From NCBI GenBank assembly GCA_016550395.1, contig JABXGY010000213.1, positions 1 through 14,851 on the forward strand: a DNA stretch of 14,851 bases. The letters are read 5' to 3'. This DNA comes from an archaeon (GTDB lineage Archaea; Asgardarchaeota; Hermodarchaeia; Hermodarchaeales; Hermodarchaeaceae). The stretch's first letter is position 1. Every line of letters starts with the position of its first letter. This document shows positions 13,717 to 14,851 of this stretch, piece by piece. Both the position numbers and the translations under genes were made by a program. The notes below the pieces were generated by a model. It saw only the letters and a program-made list of their open reading frames with translations, made no database searches and had not been told where the DNA came from.

Positions 13717-13724
13717 TTTATACT
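13717..13724 (+). promoter_or_regulatory. TATA box of the Cdc48 gene
   Basis: TTTATACT at 13717-13724, preceded by purine-rich GAGAGG as a possible BRE. It predicts a transcription start near 13746-13750, giving a short leader containing GGTGA (13753-13757), which is 9 bases before the GTG at 13767. Confidence 0.5.
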
Positions 13725-13766
13725 AAGTCCTTTCATACAAAGTAGTGAATATGGTGAGTGGCGAGA

Positions 13767-14851
13767 GTGACAGTGACATCATTACGGGTTGTTGAAGCCA
13801 GTGCAGTCGATGTGGGACGCTTCACAGTGCGTCTTGATCCTATTTACTTAGACCAACTTCAGCTGCCAGATGGCTCTGTTGTTGAGATAATAGGAAAGAA
13901 GAGTATTTGTGCTATGGCTTACCGGGACCAAACACTTCACAATCGTTCAGTAATCAAAATGGATGGTCTCACCAGGCTTAACGCTGGTGTCCGTATCGGA
14001 GATTTGGTGACACTCCATGGTATTGATACGCAACCTGCTAGAAGTATTGTATTAACTCCGCTAAAGGGTGAGGAGATTCATTACCGTCAAGAATTGGCCG
14101 CCTCTCTTTTGAAAACTAATCTACTGAACAAACCTATCAAGAAGGATATCGTCATTGCTGTCGGAAAAACAGCTTTTGCATTAGGTGAAGCAAAATTCTA
14201 TGTAGCCAAAACAGTTCCAACGGGAACGGTCACTGTTATAGCAAATACAGAAATCCAATTGCTGAAAGATGCGCCCGAAGAAATTCAAGCAGTAGCTACA
14301 GTGACATACGACGATGTAGGTGGATTAGATGATGCGATTCACCGAATTCGCGAAATTGTAGAACTCCCGATACGCCATCCTGAACTCTTTACCAGACTTA
14401 AAATCGAACCACCGAAAGGGATTCTTCTACATGGACCACCCGGCTGTGGAAAAACACTTCTCGCCAAAACTGTGGCGACAGAAAGTGAAGCGTATTTCCG
14501 AGTAATCAACGGTCCCGAAATCGTTAGTCAATATTATGGTGAATCCGAAAAATTCCTGCGTGAAGCCTTCAAGGAGGCAGAACAAAACAAACCTGCAATT
14601 ATATTCATCGATGAGATTGATGCTATCGCATCGCGCCGTGAATCTGGTGGAATGGAGAGTCGAATTGTAGCTCAACTGCTTACCTTAATGGATGGTCTTA
14701 AGGACCGCGATCAGGTCTATATTCTTGCTGCAACCAATCGACTTGGAGCCCTCGATCCCGCTCTTCGCCGACCTGGACGTTTTGATCGTGAGATTCACAT
14801 TCGCGTTCCTGATACTCGCGGACGGCTAGAAATATTACAAGTCCATACTCG
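13767..14851 (+). CDS. cdc48: Cdc48/p97-type AAA+ ATPase, N-domain and D1 (3' end cut by window)
   Basis: The frame is open from the GTG at 13767 to the window end, giving 361 residues of an expected 700-plus. Residues about 1-180 form the two-part N-domain (double-psi barrel LRVVEASAVDVGRFTVRLDP..., then a smaller barrel) that binds adaptors or ubiquitin-like substrates. D1 follows: Walker A GPPGCGKT at 223-230, the pore segment YYGESE, Walker B IIFIDE ending D282-E283, the sensor stretch AATNR, and RRPGRFDRE with the Arg fingers. It unfolds and extracts proteins by threading them through the hexamer pore, often for the proteasome. GTG codons at 13758 and 13773 are alternative starts; 13767 has GGTGA 9 bases upstream. 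It is divergent from the GIFT-like gene, with a TATA box at 13717-13724. The D2 ring lies beyond the window. Confidence 0.93.
   Translation, partial: MTVTSLRVVEASAVDVGRFTVRLDPIYLDQLQLPDGSVVEIIGKKSICAMAYRDQTLHNRSVIKMDGLTRLNAGVRIGDLVTLHGIDTQPARSIVLTPLKGEEIHYRQELAASLLKTNLLNKPIKKDIVIAVGKTAFALGEAKFYVAKTVPTGTVTVIANTEIQLLKDAPEEIQAVATVTYDDVGGLDDAIHRIREIVELPIRHPELFTRLKIEPPKGILLHGPPGCGKTLLAKTVATESEAYFRVINGPEIVSQYYGESEKFLREAFKEAEQNKPAIIFIDEIDAIASRRESGGMESRIVAQLLTLMDGLKDRDQVYILAATNRLGALDPALRRPGRFDREIHIRVPDTRGRLEILQVHT

Overview
The window (about 43% G+C by eye) reads as archaeal chromosome. It carries a four-gene 2-oxoacid:ferredoxin oxidoreductase operon, a Cdc48-type AAA+ ATPase, a stand-alone ThiN domain, TATA-like boxes instead of -10/-35 promoters, and a longin-like small protein. 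The longin-like and IFT52/GIFT-like genes would suit an Asgard archaeon or a relative, but sequence reading alone cannot fix the lineage. Genes are densely packed on both strands, no gap without a gene exceeds about 140 bases, and I see no rRNA, tRNA, CRISPR array or insertion sequence.

Layout. 1-1044 (-): a CPBP (CAAX-protease-like) membrane protein running off the left edge, with an extra Cys-containing tail. 1143-3999 (+): korD-korA-korB-korG, translationally coupled or abutting; it oxidises a 2-oxoacid, probably 2-oxoglutarate, to an acyl-CoA with ferredoxin as electron acceptor. 4054-5007 (+): EamA/DMT transporter. 5077-6063 (+): AIR-synthase/HypE-like protein without the HypE C-terminal Cys. 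6066-7383 (-): SAM methyltransferase coupled to an upstream ThiN-domain gene. 7508-8197 (+): ECF transporter S component, divergent from the ThiN gene. 8293-8835 (+): macro-domain protein, convergent with and overlapping a DinB-fold gene at 8813-9331 (-). 9468-12026 (+): a large single-chain ChlI-ChlD protein with two membrane segments between its AAA+ and VWA halves. 12112-12777 (+): longin-like domain plus winged-helix-like tail. 12796-13659 (-): GIFT/IFT52-like protein with a C-terminal coiled coil. 13767 to the end (+): Cdc48 N-domain and D1 ATPase, cut by the window edge.

How they may work together. The Kor operon is one metabolic unit. The ThiN/ECF pair suggests thiamine-related ligand sensing or uptake (inference). 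The right third groups a membrane-anchored AAA+/VWA machine, a longin-like protein, a GIFT-like protein and Cdc48. This is the most intriguing part of the window, but a functional link rests only on neighbourhood. The most unusual sequence-level observations are the korD gene with no ATG/GTG/TTG start in frame, its incomplete second cluster motif, and the membrane hairpin inside the ChlI-ChlD protein.
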